Source of the DNA: Paenibacillaceae bacterium
Lineage (GTDB): Bacteria; Bacillota; Bacilli; Paenibacillales; NBRC-103111
Length of the DNA stretch: 64,000 bases
Reading direction: 5' to 3'
Assembly: GCA_029256185.1 (NCBI GenBank)
Contig: JAQSYI010000029.1
Location: 62,001 to 126,000, forward strand
Shown here: one piece after another, positions 1-8,259 of the stretch
Layout: each line of letters opens with the position of its first letter
Numbering within the stretch: position 1 is the stretch's first letter
The notes under the pieces: generated by a model
What the model saw: the letters and a program-made list of their open reading frames with translations, nothing else
Database searches by the model: none
What the model was told of the DNA's origin: nothing
Program-made: the position numbers and the translations under genes

Positions 1-459
1 TGCACCGGAGAAGATATCTTCCTCCACAGCAACTTTGAGGAATTGATGGCCGCAGGCGGCGTGCAAGTGGTTCATCCCGATGTGCTCACCATCGGCGGAG
101 CCATGGAGATGAAGAAGCTCGGGGACCTGTGCGACCGGTACGGCGTGGCCATGGCCATCCATATGGCGGAAAGCCCCATTGCCTGCATGGCGGCAATACA
201 TTGTGCGGCTGCGATACAAAATGTGTTGGCGGTTGAATTCCACTCCACGGAAGTCCCCTGGTGGAATGATCTGGCTATCGGCATTGCCAACCCGCTTATT
301 GCCAATGGCTTCGCTCAAGTTCCCGACAAGCCGGGCCTGGGTATTGACAGCCTGAACGAGGAATTGATCGCCGAGCACATTCACGAACGGTACAAGGGTC
401 AATGGGAGCCTACCACACAGTGGGACGGGGAATGGGCCAATGACCGGACCTGGAGCTGA
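1..459 (+). CDS. Mandelate racemase/muconate lactonizing enzyme family dehydratase, C-terminal part
   Basis: The frame is open from base 1, so the gene begins before the window; 152 residues remain. They look like the end of the C-terminal barrel of an enolase-superfamily acid-sugar dehydratase: a segment AGGVQVVHPDVLTIGG (strand carrying substrate-binding positions), AIHMAESP in the place of the usual catalytic His region, and a tail with DKPGLGI, typical just before the end of this family. These enzymes abstract the proton alpha to a carboxylate with Mg2+ and usually dehydrate sugar acids. An SDR gene follows 20 bp later and an RraA-like gene after that, consistent with a cytoplasmic sugar-acid breakdown operon. 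The actual acid cannot be told from this fragment. Confidence 0.85.
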   Translation, partial: CTGEDIFLHSNFEELMAAGGVQVVHPDVLTIGGAMEMKKLGDLCDRYGVAMAIHMAESPIACMAAIHCAAAIQNVLAVEFHSTEVPWWNDLAIGIANPLIANGFAQVPDKPGLGIDSLNEELIAEHIHERYKGQWEPTTQWDGEWANDRTWS

Positions 460-478
460 TTTTCAGGAGGAAGATACC

Positions 479-1207
479 ATGTTCAATTTAACGGGGAAAA
501 AGGCGCTGGTCACCGGCTCCACCCAAGGCATCGGCTACGCCATTGCGGCATGTCTGGCCGGGCGCGGAGCGGAGGTTATCATCCATGGAATCTCAGGCGC
601 AGAGAAATGCAGGAAGGCCTCCGAAGGCATCCCCGCATCCTCCTATGCGGTTGCGGACCTGTCGCAGGAGGAAGGTCCGGCCAGTTTGTACGCCCAGACC
701 GGAGATGCGGATATTCTGGTGCTCAATGCCAGCGTTCAGGTGCGCAAGCCTTGGGCTGAAATCACTCCGGAGGAGTTTGCATGGCAGGTTCAAGTCAACT
801 TCAAGTCCGCCTTGAAGCTGATTCAGCTCTACGAGCCTTATATGGCCAAGAGGGGCTGGGGCCGGATCGTCACCATCGGGAGCGTCCAGCAGTATAAGCC
901 CCACCCGGATATGCTGGTGTATGCCGCCACCAAAGCAGCTCAGATGAGCATGGTGGGCAATCTGGCCAAACAATTGGGTGGCAGAGGAATAACGGTGAAT
1001 AATGTATCCCCCGGAGTAATCGCTACTCCCCGCAATGATGAAGCGCTTCGGAACCCCCAATACCGGGAGCAGATACTGGAGAATATTCCCGCCCGGTGCT
1101 TGGGAATGCCCGAAGACTGCGCAGGAGCTGTATTGCTGCTGTGTTCGGACGAAGGAAGATATATGACAGGAACCGATCTGATTGTTGACGGCGGCATGCA
1201 CTTATAG
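479..1207 (+). CDS. SDR family oxidoreductase
   Basis: A 242-residue short-chain dehydrogenase/reductase. The ATG at 479 is preferred over an upstream in-frame ATG at 440 because AGGAGG lies at 465-470, 8 bases before it, and the Rossmann motif then falls at the usual place (TGSTQGIG, residues 12-19). The catalytic triad is visible as Ser135, Tyr148 and Lys152 (YAATK), and the NAS motif is at about residue 83. The protein probably oxidises or reduces a sugar or sugar acid with NAD(P)H in the cytoplasm. It lies between a sugar-acid dehydratase and an RraA-like gene in the same orientation, so the three are likely one operon. The substrate is unknown. Confidence 0.92.
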   Translation: MFNLTGKKALVTGSTQGIGYAIAACLAGRGAEVIIHGISGAEKCRKASEGIPASSYAVADLSQEEGPASLYAQTGDADILVLNASVQVRKPWAEITPEEFAWQVQVNFKSALKLIQLYEPYMAKRGWGRIVTIGSVQQYKPHPDMLVYAATKAAQMSMVGNLAKQLGGRGITVNNVSPGVIATPRNDEALRNPQYREQILENIPARCLGMPEDCAGAVLLLCSDEGRYMTGTDLIVDGGMHL

Positions 1208-1223
1208 AGAGGAGACGGTAAAA

Positions 1224-2126
1224 ATGCGTTTTAATGTGAAGGAAGAAATTATTGCCCTGACCCCACAGTGGACAGGACCGCGGATGGAGGACGGCAGACC
1301 CTATGTGGCGGATCATTATTTGAAGGCGCTGCATGGGATGACGCTGGAGGAGGTATGGAAGCCCATCTTCGTCAAGGGCTACGAGAGCCAATTCGAAGGA
1401 CGGTTGAAGACCCTGCACCAGGACGGAAGGAAGCTCGTCGGCCGTGCCGTTACATGCACCTATTGTCCGTACCGGCCTGACTTGCACGAAACCGCCTTTG
1501 CGGCGGGGCAGCAGGAGGAACGGAAGGGAAATTACAACCAGTGGGTGATCGATACGCTGGTGGAGGGCGACGTCGTTGTCGTGGACATGTACGACAAAAT
1601 CTACAAGGGCACCTTCCTCGGCGGCAATCTGACCACGGCTATCGCCACCCGGACCAAAACCGGCGGAGGGGTCATCTGGGGCGGTATCCGTGACGTGGAG
1701 CAGATGGAGCAGGTTGACGGGGTTCAGGTGTATTACCGGGGAATCGACCCCACTCCCATCCGCGACTTCATCATGACCGGCTTCAACACGCCGACGCGCA
1801 TCGGCAATGCCGTCTGCCTGCCGGGGGATATTGTCTTCGGCGCTGGCGGCGGCGTACTGTTCATCCCCAGCCATCTGGTCGCCGAAGTGGTAGATGGAGC
1901 GGCCAAGACTCATGTCAAGGATATCTTCGGATTCGAGATGATCACGCAGAATGTATTCACCACCGCGCAGATTGACCGCAACATCTGGACTACGGAGATG
2001 CTGGATCTGCTGACGAGCTTCATCCGGGAGGACCCGCGGGGTGAGGAGTACCGCAGCCTGGACTGGTCGGAGGAATACGCACTGGCCGCAAGCACGGATC
2101 CCGGCGACACCCAGACCGCGCTGTAA
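1224..2126 (+). CDS. RraA family protein (aldolase/decarboxylase-like)
   Basis: A 300-residue protein of the RraA/demethylmenaquinone methyltransferase-like fold. The ATG at 1224 follows an AGAGGAG site at 1206-1212; an upstream ATG at 1182 lies inside the SDR gene and lacks a good site. The family core is clear: VVVDMYDKI, GGNLTTAIA and GGVIWGGIRDVEQM, where the Gly-Gly-x-Arg-Asp segment forms the active-site loop of 4-hydroxy-4-methyl-2-oxoglutarate aldolases. It is about 70 residues longer than minimal RraA proteins, with extensions at both ends, as in catabolic members. With its neighbours it probably cleaves or decarboxylates a keto-sugar acid. True RNase E regulation is unlikely in this setting. 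Confidence 0.88.
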   Translation: MRFNVKEEIIALTPQWTGPRMEDGRPYVADHYLKALHGMTLEEVWKPIFVKGYESQFEGRLKTLHQDGRKLVGRAVTCTYCPYRPDLHETAFAAGQQEERKGNYNQWVIDTLVEGDVVVVDMYDKIYKGTFLGGNLTTAIATRTKTGGGVIWGGIRDVEQMEQVDGVQVYYRGIDPTPIRDFIMTGFNTPTRIGNAVCLPGDIVFGAGGGVLFIPSHLVAEVVDGAAKTHVKDIFGFEMITQNVFTTAQIDRNIWTTEMLDLLTSFIREDPRGEEYRSLDWSEEYALAASTDPGDTQTAL

Positions 2127-2271
2127 GCAATGCGGTGTGCTTTTCCTCCTTTGCGGGGAAGCCGGAACCATACTATTCCACTTTGGCCGATCCGGAAACT
2201 CGCCGGAGAGCGAAACGCCATCCTGGCAATTGCGAACTGAGGAGATACTCCGCAGATCCCAGAAAAATAAC

Positions 2272-2300
2272 TTGACAGCAAGCAACGGAAAGGTTATCCT
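2272..2300 (+). promoter_or_regulatory. Sigma-A type promoter before a leader/terminator
   Basis: TTGACA at 2272-2277, a 17-bp spacer and TATCCT at 2295-2300. Transcription should start near 2307, only about 24 bases before a strong hairpin terminator and about 120 bases before the secreted-protein gene at 2426. Confidence 0.55.
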
Positions 2301-2321
2301 CTTAACAAGAACATATGATCG

Positions 2322-2376
2322 CTTACGCGGAAGCACCCGTAAGATAAGGCTCAGGCCTTTCTTACGGGTGCTTTTT
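2322..2376 (+). terminator. Rho-independent terminator with a possible competing hairpin
   Basis: A 13-bp perfect stem pairs 2331-2343 with 2361-2373; inside it AAGGC-TCAG-GCCTT extends the stack, and five T follow the stem core. CTTACG at 2322-2327 can pair instead with CGTAAG at 2338-2343, which is the left arm of the terminator, so two structures exclude each other. It may end the upstream rraA-like operon, or act as an attenuator for the gene at 2426. Confidence 0.75.
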
Positions 2377-2425
2377 GCCGTATCCCGGCTTATGCGCATT
2401 CTACACTTAGAGAGGATGTTCCCCC

Positions 2426-3235
2426 TTGAGAAAAACTCCCTTACTGGCCTTTCTGGTACTGTTGCTTGCGGTATGTTGGCCGATTGAAGCGCTGGCGGCT
2501 TCAGCAGCCAAGCTCACAGCCGCCGCCAAAACCTCCTTGGACAAAACCGCTGCCGAAGCCCCCGCACAGCTTCGGGCCAAGCTGACAGCACGCTATAGCG
2601 AGCTGGAGGCTCTCTATGTGAGAGAGCAGCAGCTGGAGCAGGACACGAAGGCGCTGCACAAGGCCAATGCCGAGGCGGAGGCGGCGCTGAGAGAGCGGAT
2701 GAAGCAGCTCGACGCCGCGAAGCTGGACAAGCTGCTGAAGCAGACAACGGAGGCCAAGGAACGCTACAAGCCCTTGTTTACTCTTCAGACATCATTGAAC
2801 AAGCAGTTGGCTGCAGCCCGCAAGCTGAAGAACAAGACTCTCACCGAAGCTCTTGCCACTCAGGCGGAAGTGGTGAAGCTATCCGCCCAATTGGCCCGGC
2901 AGGAAATCCGGTGGAAGGAAGAAGCCTATGCCAAGGCCAAGGCGGACAAGGATAAAGTGGTGAAGGAGGTACGCGCCGTACTCGCAACAGGAGACACGGT
3001 TTTGTCCCAGCTTCGCACTGAGAAAAGCGCCTCTGTCCAAACCGGGAAACTGATTGCCGCAGAGAACAAGAATACATCGGCCATATTGAAGAAGCGCAAT
3101 GCCGAGGAAAGCTTCACTGCCCTGTCATCGCTAACCGTCCTCTCGGGGAAGCTGGTCAGCCAGAAGGCCACAATCTATGGGCTGGAACAGAAATACGGCA
3201 GCATTCTGTCCAAAGCGGACAAGCTGCTGCCGTAA
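2426..3235 (+). CDS. Secreted coiled-coil protein of unknown function
   Basis: A 269-residue protein starting with TTG at 2426 behind an AGAGAGG site. Residues 1-25 form a classical signal peptide (short basic start, Leu-rich core, Ala-Leu-Ala before the likely cut). The rest is highly charged and almost entirely helical by composition, rich in Ala, Lys, Glu and Leu with heptad-like spacing from about residue 40 to 215, so an extended coiled coil outside the membrane is likely. I see no catalytic motif and cannot name a family. It is preceded by its own promoter and an attenuator-like hairpin, and faces a GNAT gene on the other strand. Confidence 0.8.
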   Translation: MRKTPLLAFLVLLLAVCWPIEALAASAAKLTAAAKTSLDKTAAEAPAQLRAKLTARYSELEALYVREQQLEQDTKALHKANAEAEAALRERMKQLDAAKLDKLLKQTTEAKERYKPLFTLQTSLNKQLAAARKLKNKTLTEALATQAEVVKLSAQLARQEIRWKEEAYAKAKADKDKVVKEVRAVLATGDTVLSQLRTEKSASVQTGKLIAAENKNTSAILKKRNAEESFTALSSLTVLSGKLVSQKATIYGLEQKYGSILSKADKLLP

Positions 3236-3319
3236 GATTGGGGCAGGGGCTGCAGCCTCCGTTGCTCTCCGCTCTGCGCCGCGGGTGCAGGAGGCTCCTG
3301 CCTGCCTTATAATCGAACG

Positions 3320-3736
3320 CTATTGCCGTCTCATATAGATGCTTCTCTCAACAAAGCCAAGAGATTGCCAGAATTGCCGGCCTCTCTCATTGACGGAGAG
3401 GACCTCAATATCTATGGATTGCGAGCCTGTCAATTGCAGCAGGCCGTTAAAGGCCCTTCTCCCCACCCCTTGCCTTCTGCAGCCTCTGCAGATGAAGAAT
3501 TGCCTCAGGTATAAGGGATGAGTTTGGTGGTTGATGAGGGCGTAGCCTTTGACTTCATTATGTTCTTTGAACAGATAGGCCTTGTAAGGCCCTGTCAAAA
3601 AACCTTCCATTCTCGCTCTTAATTGTTCGACAGTCATGGAGTTATCATGCTGCTCGTCTTCTATGAGCTGACTGTTCAAAAGCGCCAACAGATCCAGGCT
3701 ATCCAATGAGCATATTTCAATTGACAAGGTCTCCAT
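3320..3736 (-). CDS. GNAT family N-acetyltransferase
   Basis: A 138-residue protein with a GNAT core: a central strand carrying YLRQFFICRGCRRQGVGRRAF, where RRQGVGR is the acetyl-CoA pyrophosphate-binding loop (Q/RxxGxG/A), and a C-terminal NERGRQFWQSLGF segment typical of motif B. It probably acetylates a small molecule or protein amine in the cytoplasm. Its ATG overlaps the stop of the upstream cupin gene (TAATG), so the two are translated together. The substrate cannot be inferred. Confidence 0.88.
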   Translation of the reverse strand: METLSIEICSLDSLDLLALLNSQLIEDEQHDNSMTVEQLRARMEGFLTGPYKAYLFKEHNEVKGYALINHQTHPLYLRQFFICRGCRRQGVGRRAFNGLLQLTGSQSIDIEVLSVNERGRQFWQSLGFVERSIYMRRQ

Positions 3737-4248
3737 TAAGGCTTACCTGGATGAGACCTGTCCATTCCCTGCCACTTTTCTCTTACTGAGCCCTCCCCCT
3801 CGTAGTAGTCGGCCTGGTCCGCAGAACGGTAGACCTCCTGGTCCGGCAATATATTGATTTTCCCGGAATCCGGATACTCCGCCACATCCAGCCCCATATT
3901 GGTGCGGATGTCCAGATACTTGCAAAGCTCATCGGTGTGATTGTACAGCTGGTGTGCTCCTTCCGGACCCATGCCGAAGAAAACAATATCTCCCGGAACC
4001 AATTCACTGAAGCCATCCGGTGAACGCAGCATGGCCTTTCCCGCCAGAATCACGAACAGCTCCTCTGAGTTGCGGTGGAAATGATAAGGAAATGAATACT
4101 TGTCCGGGTCAAGCAGCCTCACATTAAACAGCAGATGCTTGGATTGGGCCAGCTCCGACAGCCTCTCGCTGGTATGCCAGGCGAATTCGGGAACCGGCGA
4201 CTGCCTGAGCCTGTACTCCACATTCCCGTCATTGAAAATATGAGCCAT
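3736..4248 (-). CDS. Cupin domain-containing protein
   Basis: A 170-residue single-domain cupin. The ATG at 4248 is chosen because AGGGAG lies 7-8 bases upstream; an in-frame start at 4308 has no comparable site. Cupin motif 1 is recognisable in FPYHFHRNSEELFVILAGKA (two His and a Glu as metal ligands) and motif 2 in PGDIVFFGMGPEGAHQLYN (Pro-Gly-Asp turn and a further His). Such small cupins are often sugar or metabolite binding proteins, isomerases or dioxygenases. It is co-transcribed with the GNAT gene that overlaps its stop codon. Nothing in the sequence fixes the substrate. Confidence 0.88.
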   Translation of the reverse strand: MAHIFNDGNVEYRLRQSPVPEFAWHTSERLSELAQSKHLLFNVRLLDPDKYSFPYHFHRNSEELFVILAGKAMLRSPDGFSELVPGDIVFFGMGPEGAHQLYNHTDELCKYLDIRTNMGLDVAEYPDSGKINILPDQEVYRSADQADYYEGEGSVREKWQGMDRSHPGKP

Positions 4249-4394
4249 GTTAACACTCCCTGCGCACAGAATCCGGCAACGCAACCCAGCTGCCGCTGCC
4301 TTAAGCACAGTTTATCTCATACTGCAAGACCCGTAAATAACCCTCATCCTCGTTACGGAAGGTCGTGCTGTGCCAGCCTGTTTTCATAACCGTT

Positions 4395-5558
4395 TTACAA
4401 GCCGGCGCTATCGGGAGGCGTGCTTTTATACTGTGCCGTTTTCAGCTTAAGCCCCTGACCCAGACGCTGCTCCAACCTCCTGCCAAGCTTGGCCGACGGC
4501 ATCTCAACAAAGCGGTAGCTCAGCGCAGCCGCCGCGATGGAGAGGATCAATACAAACGCATAAATCACGGGAATGGGCAGGACTCCGTTCAGCAGATGAA
4601 CCAGGGCGACCAGGATGATGAAATGATACAAGTACAGGCTGTAAGAGATTTTCCCTACTAAGATGACGGGACGTTTCTGCAGCAGCTTCGCCAGCCGGAC
4701 AGAGCTTAAAGCAGCTATGATCAATACGCAGGCGCCAGTTGCAATCCCGTATTCGGTCAGCACTCCCGCATAAGGCTCCGGCAGGATGTATTCGACCATT
4801 TTGGAATATCCGTATGCTGCTACGGCGGCCAGAGAGAGCGCGGTCTTCGCCGCCAGGCCCAGTTTGGCGTAACTTTCCGTCAGAACAGCCCTGTGCTTGG
4901 CCAGAAGGGCGCCAATGATAAAAAAGGAAACAAAATGAAGGGTATCGAAATACGTGGTCATATAGCCGTTGCTTCTCTCGATTTCGAAGATCCCGTTAAG
5001 GGAAGCAACCGAAGAGAGAAGCACACAGACCAGCAGGCTGCGCTGCCAGCTCAGACGGATCACCAGAAGCATGATTAAGGGAAAAATAATCGAAATTCTC
5101 ATCTCGTGAATCAGGGACCAGACCACCGTATTATACGCATCCGTATGAATATTGGCGACCAAGGCCATATGCTCCATAATGATTCTGCCGTCCCATCCAT
5201 AATTCCAGAAGCGGTCAATCCAACCGCTCAGTCCTCCCGTATCCCCTTTGGCAATTCCATTGGCCAGCACAATGGCAACGAAGAGAGATACCACATACGG
5301 CAGATAGATCCGGCAGATCCGCTTGACCAGGTACCCCAGGTATGGCCCTTGCTTATGGGACAGGAAGGGCAAGGCCAGCACGAAGCCGCTCAGGATAAAA
5401 AAGAGGATCACCGCCGCATGCCCATATACGGCAAGCCGCAACGGGGAGTAAGAAAATACAATGGGCAGCACCGGGGTGATCATCCACATGTGATGCCACA
5501 GCACCGTAAGCGAGGCCAGCCCCCGGATGGAATCCAGCTGTTCGATTCGATTGGACAT
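4395..5558 (-). CDS. Acyltransferase family 3 membrane protein (OafA/YrhL type)
   Basis: A 387-residue integral membrane protein. The N-terminal IEQLDSIRGLASLTVLWHH matches the start of acyltransferase family 3, whose invariant Arg and His pair (here in SIRG and LWHH) is catalytic. About ten hydrophobic segments follow, including FFILSGFVLALPF and ISYSLYLYHFIIL, both typical of the family. Members transfer acetyl or other acyl groups to cell-surface polysaccharides or peptidoglycan. The start at 5558 has a good AGGAGG site. It is a single gene, read away from the AT-rich region before 5853. The acceptor polymer is unknown. Confidence 0.9.
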   Translation of the reverse strand: MSNRIEQLDSIRGLASLTVLWHHMWMITPVLPIVFSYSPLRLAVYGHAAVILFFILSGFVLALPFLSHKQGPYLGYLVKRICRIYLPYVVSLFVAIVLANGIAKGDTGGLSGWIDRFWNYGWDGRIIMEHMALVANIHTDAYNTVVWSLIHEMRISIIFPLIMLLVIRLSWQRSLLVCVLLSSVASLNGIFEIERSNGYMTTYFDTLHFVSFFIIGALLAKHRAVLTESYAKLGLAAKTALSLAAVAAYGYSKMVEYILPEPYAGVLTEYGIATGACVLIIAALSSVRLAKLLQKRPVILVGKISYSLYLYHFIILVALVHLLNGVLPIPVIYAFVLILSIAAAALSYRFVEMPSAKLGRRLEQRLGQGLKLKTAQYKSTPPDSAGL

Positions 5559-5657
5559 TATCTATCCTCCTCTTTTAGTCTTCTGGCAACCCGGTCCGCT
5601 TAATGAAGCTCAATTGTCTGTGTACTCCCGAATATGTTTACCGGAAGTTTGTTCTTT

Positions 5658-5687
5658 TTGGGCGACCACGAGTGTAATTGTTATAAT
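5658..5687 (+). promoter_or_regulatory. Possible extended -10 promoter upstream of the Gfo/Idh/MocA gene
   Basis: TTGGGC at 5658-5663, an 18-bp spacer and TATAAT at 5682-5687 preceded by TG, giving a TGnTATAAT extended -10. The 294-bp gap between the divergent genes at 5558 and 5853 is AT-rich and otherwise holds only promoter-like sequence. Confidence 0.4.
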
Positions 5688-5708
5688 TATAGAGTAGTTA
5701 TTAGGAAG

Positions 5709-5738
5709 TTGATATAACACTGGAAGAGTATTTATACT
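5709..5738 (+). promoter_or_regulatory. Sigma-A type promoter upstream of the Gfo/Idh/MocA gene
   Basis: TTGATA at 5709-5714, an 18-bp spacer and TATACT at 5733-5738, about 115 bases before the TTG start at 5853. A second promoter-like sequence lies 50 bp upstream. Confidence 0.5.
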
Positions 5739-5852
5739 GCTACATTTTGTTTAAGAACCGGCTTATAGCGGTATAAACCTGTATGGCCAATTATAAACAG
5801 CTTTTTATTCAAAATACTGAATAATTATCCATTATACAGAGGAGGGATTGCC

Positions 5853-7031
5853 TTGGATAAAATCAAAGCTTGCATTATCGGCACCGGTTTTGTCGGCAAC
5901 GCCCATATCGAGGCCATGCGCCGGCTTGGTTTTATTGAAATAGTCGCATTGGTGGAATCCAACGGGCAGGCAGCCCGTGAGAAGACGCAGGCTCTGGGAA
6001 TTCCCTATGCCTACAGCGATTACCGGGAGATGCTCCTGAACCCGGAGATTCAGGTTGTCCATAACTGTACACCCAATCAGTTTCATTACCAGATCAACAA
6101 GGATATCATTCTGGCCGGGAAGCATATTCTGTCCGAGAAGCCGCTTGCTGTCACAAGCCGCGAATCGGCGGAGCTGGTTTATCTGGCCAGGAAACACGGC
6201 GTGGTGCATGGAGTGAATTTCAATTACAGGCAGTATGCGATCATGAAGCAGCTGGCTTTTATGATCAAGAACGGAGAGATGGGGGATATCCGGCTGATTC
6301 ATGGCAACTATCTGCAGGACTGGCTGTCCAAGGAAACGGATTACAACTGGAGAATGGCTCCCGAGATTGGCGGCAAATCCAGAGCAGTGGCGGATATTGG
6401 CTCCCACTGGTGCGATATTGTCCAGCATGTGACCGGCAAGAGGATTGTCCAGGTATGCGCCGATTTGGCAACTGTCATACCTGTGAGGAAGAAGCCCAAG
6501 GAACGAGTAGGTACGTATCAGAATGGAGACGCGGATAACGCAGACTTCGAGGATGTCCCTATCCGCACAGAGGATTATGCCTCCGTGCTATTGCGGTTCG
6601 ATGACGGTGCCAAGGGAGTGTTCACGGTTTCCCAGGTCAGTCCCGGGCGGAAGAATAGACTGGTCTTCGAACTGGATGGTAGGGAAAAATCGGCTTTCTG
6701 GAATCAGGAGGAACCGGAGAGGCTGTGGGTGGGACACCGGGACAAAGCCAACGAAATTCTGCTCGGGGACCCTTCTCTGCTATCCGAGGAGGCCCGGCTG
6801 TCCTCCCACTATCCCGGCGGACATGTGGAGGGCTGGCCGGATGGACTGAAGAACATGATGATCCATTTCTATAACTACATTCTCGCGGGGAAAAATCCGG
6901 TCACCGATGCGCCGGACTTTGCCACGTTTGAAGATGGGCACAGGTCCATGTGCATCATCGAAGCCGTGTTGGCCAGTCATGAGCGGGGACAATGGGTGAC
7001 AGTGGACTATTCCGGGCATCAGGAGGAATAA
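5853..7031 (+). CDS. Gfo/Idh/MocA family oxidoreductase
   Basis: A 392-residue NAD(P)-dependent dehydrogenase starting with TTG at 5853, 5 bases after GAGGAGGG. The Rossmann motif is at the N terminus (ACIIGTGFVGNAH), the family signature EKPLA (in GKHILSEKPLAVTS) follows at about residue 96, and the second domain has the VADIGSHWCDIVQHV segment carrying the catalytic Asp/His. These enzymes act on sugars, inositols or amino sugars in the cytoplasm. The length and late segment GHVEGWPDGLKNMM resemble a subfamily often found beside sugar-uptake genes. It appears to be a single gene ending at a strong hairpin. Confidence 0.92.
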   Translation: MDKIKACIIGTGFVGNAHIEAMRRLGFIEIVALVESNGQAAREKTQALGIPYAYSDYREMLLNPEIQVVHNCTPNQFHYQINKDIILAGKHILSEKPLAVTSRESAELVYLARKHGVVHGVNFNYRQYAIMKQLAFMIKNGEMGDIRLIHGNYLQDWLSKETDYNWRMAPEIGGKSRAVADIGSHWCDIVQHVTGKRIVQVCADLATVIPVRKKPKERVGTYQNGDADNADFEDVPIRTEDYASVLLRFDDGAKGVFTVSQVSPGRKNRLVFELDGREKSAFWNQEEPERLWVGHRDKANEILLGDPSLLSEEARLSSHYPGGHVEGWPDGLKNMMIHFYNYILAGKNPVTDAPDFATFEDGHRSMCIIEAVLASHERGQWVTVDYSGHQEE

Positions 7032-7033
7032 AT

Positions 7034-7082
7034 GCAAGACAGAGGCGCCCTAGGCTCAGCCCGGCAAGTGCCTCTGTCTTGC
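7034..7082. terminator. Hairpin between convergent genes
   Basis: A 13-bp perfect stem, GCAAGACAGAGGC at 7034-7046 with its complement at 7070-7082, begins 3 bases after the stop of the oxidoreductase and lies 38 bases beyond the stop of the opposing esterase. No long T run follows on either strand, so it may be a bidirectional but weak terminator. Confidence 0.65.
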
Positions 7083-7120
7083 GTTAAGAAAATTGTGCTC
7101 AAGTTGGAATCGGCTTTCTC

Positions 7121-8008
7121 TTAAAGGAGCATGGTATCCAAATATTCCTTGGTTATCTCCAGCGTACGGGCAAGCTCGCTCTCTGTCGCGGTATAATTAA
7201 ACAGGGCAAAGGCGTGCTTGCTTTGCGGGAACAGCTCAAGACGGACAGGCACACCCAACTCGCCGAGCCGCTGCGCATATTCCGCGCTGTCCTCCGGCGG
7301 AACAACCGTATCGAGCAAGCCGTGGATAACCAGCGTAGGCGGGTGTTCCGCCGTCAGATTCACCAGCGGAGACAGACGGCGGGCCAGTTGATGGCGGACC
7401 TGCCACAATTCCGCCTCGTTCTCAGCCTCGTCACCGGAGAGGGAAACCTCCTCCACCCTCATCTTCCACTTGCCAAGCAGATGGGTGATGGGGTTGTACA
7501 CCACCAGAAAATTAGGCACACAGGAAACCTCCGTCTGTTCTCCCGGAGCCTCTACTGCATTCAGAGCGGCAACGGCAGAGGCCAGATACCCGCCTGCCGA
7601 TTCTCCGAAAAGCACCAGCTGGTCAGGGTCCGCCTGCCACCGTGGGGCATGCCTCCGCACGTAACGAACCGCTTCCTTGCAATCAGCCAGACAATCCTCC
7701 AAAGTGACCTTGGCGGCTGCGGACGAGTCCCCTTCTGTCCGCTTCATCAGCCGGTACTCTACGGAGACGCATACATAACCCAGTTGAACAAAATACCGGC
7801 ATTGGGGCAGCAGCACCTCCGCTGTTCCCCCTTCGAAGCCTCCTCCGTGAATGAAAGCAAGCACGGGACGAAGCTTGGCGGGTGATTCCCCTTGCCGTGA
7901 ATGCGGCTGCATCACCAGCAGCTTCAGCTCGTTGTGATGAATGGTGCGGTAAACGGTCTCTTGCACCTGATCCTCGGGCAGGATTTCCCACTTGGGCGAT
8001 ATATTCAT
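7121..8008 (-). CDS. Alpha/beta hydrolase (acetyl-esterase/lipase type)
   Basis: A 295-residue hydrolase of the hormone-sensitive-lipase/BD-FAE type. The oxyanion-hole motif HGGG is at residues 54-57, the nucleophile Ser137 in GESAGG, the acid Asp233 in HGLLDTVVPPED and the base His265 in SKHAF. No signal peptide is seen, so it acts in the cytoplasm, probably on short acyl esters such as acetylated oligosaccharides. The ATG at 8008 gives a normal family N terminus with a GGTGG site 11 bases upstream; a GTG at 8101 is in frame but poorly spaced. It lies just downstream of polysaccharide locus 1, separated from the AraC gene by a hairpin repeat. Confidence 0.87.
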   Translation of the reverse strand: MNISPKWEILPEDQVQETVYRTIHHNELKLLVMQPHSRQGESPAKLRPVLAFIHGGGFEGGTAEVLLPQCRYFVQLGYVCVSVEYRLMKRTEGDSSAAAKVTLEDCLADCKEAVRYVRRHAPRWQADPDQLVLFGESAGGYLASAVAALNAVEAPGEQTEVSCVPNFLVVYNPITHLLGKWKMRVEEVSLSGDEAENEAELWQVRHQLARRLSPLVNLTAEHPPTLVIHGLLDTVVPPEDSAEYAQRLGELGVPVRLELFPQSKHAFALFNYTATESELARTLEITKEYLDTMLL

Positions 8009-8180
8009 TGGTTTGACTTCCACCTTTTTCCTGACATTGGAATCTCCGCATATGCAGACAAGCTGGCTGTCCCAGCCCCTGCCCCGCAGAGCTTCCTGCA
8101 CTTTCCTAGTAAAAGGATAGACACAGGAATCGGGTTAAGTCAATAGCCAATACCTGATATATACGAAAATGTGCAGATAA

Positions 8181-8254
8181 GCATTTTCATTCGGAGCTCC
8201 CCCAAAAGTACCCCGACTTTTGCTTCGGAGCATCCCGTCACTTTTGGGGGATTG
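8181..8254 (+). repeat. CCCCCAAAAGT hairpin element, copy 1
   Basis: A 74-bp element beginning GCATTTTCATTCGG, with arms CTCCCCCAAAAGT and ACTTTTGGGGGA around a loop that contains TGCTTCGGAGCA, a second small hairpin. It lies 5 bases beyond the stop of the AraC gene and may help end transcription. Related copies are at 26525-26597 (inverted) and 36285-36358. Confidence 0.85.
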
Positions 8255-8259
8255 CTTAT

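Noticed and set aside
1023-2399. Long minus-strand open frame of 458 codons
   Set aside because: It lies opposite the RraA-like gene and part of the SDR gene, both with family motifs and ribosome binding sites.
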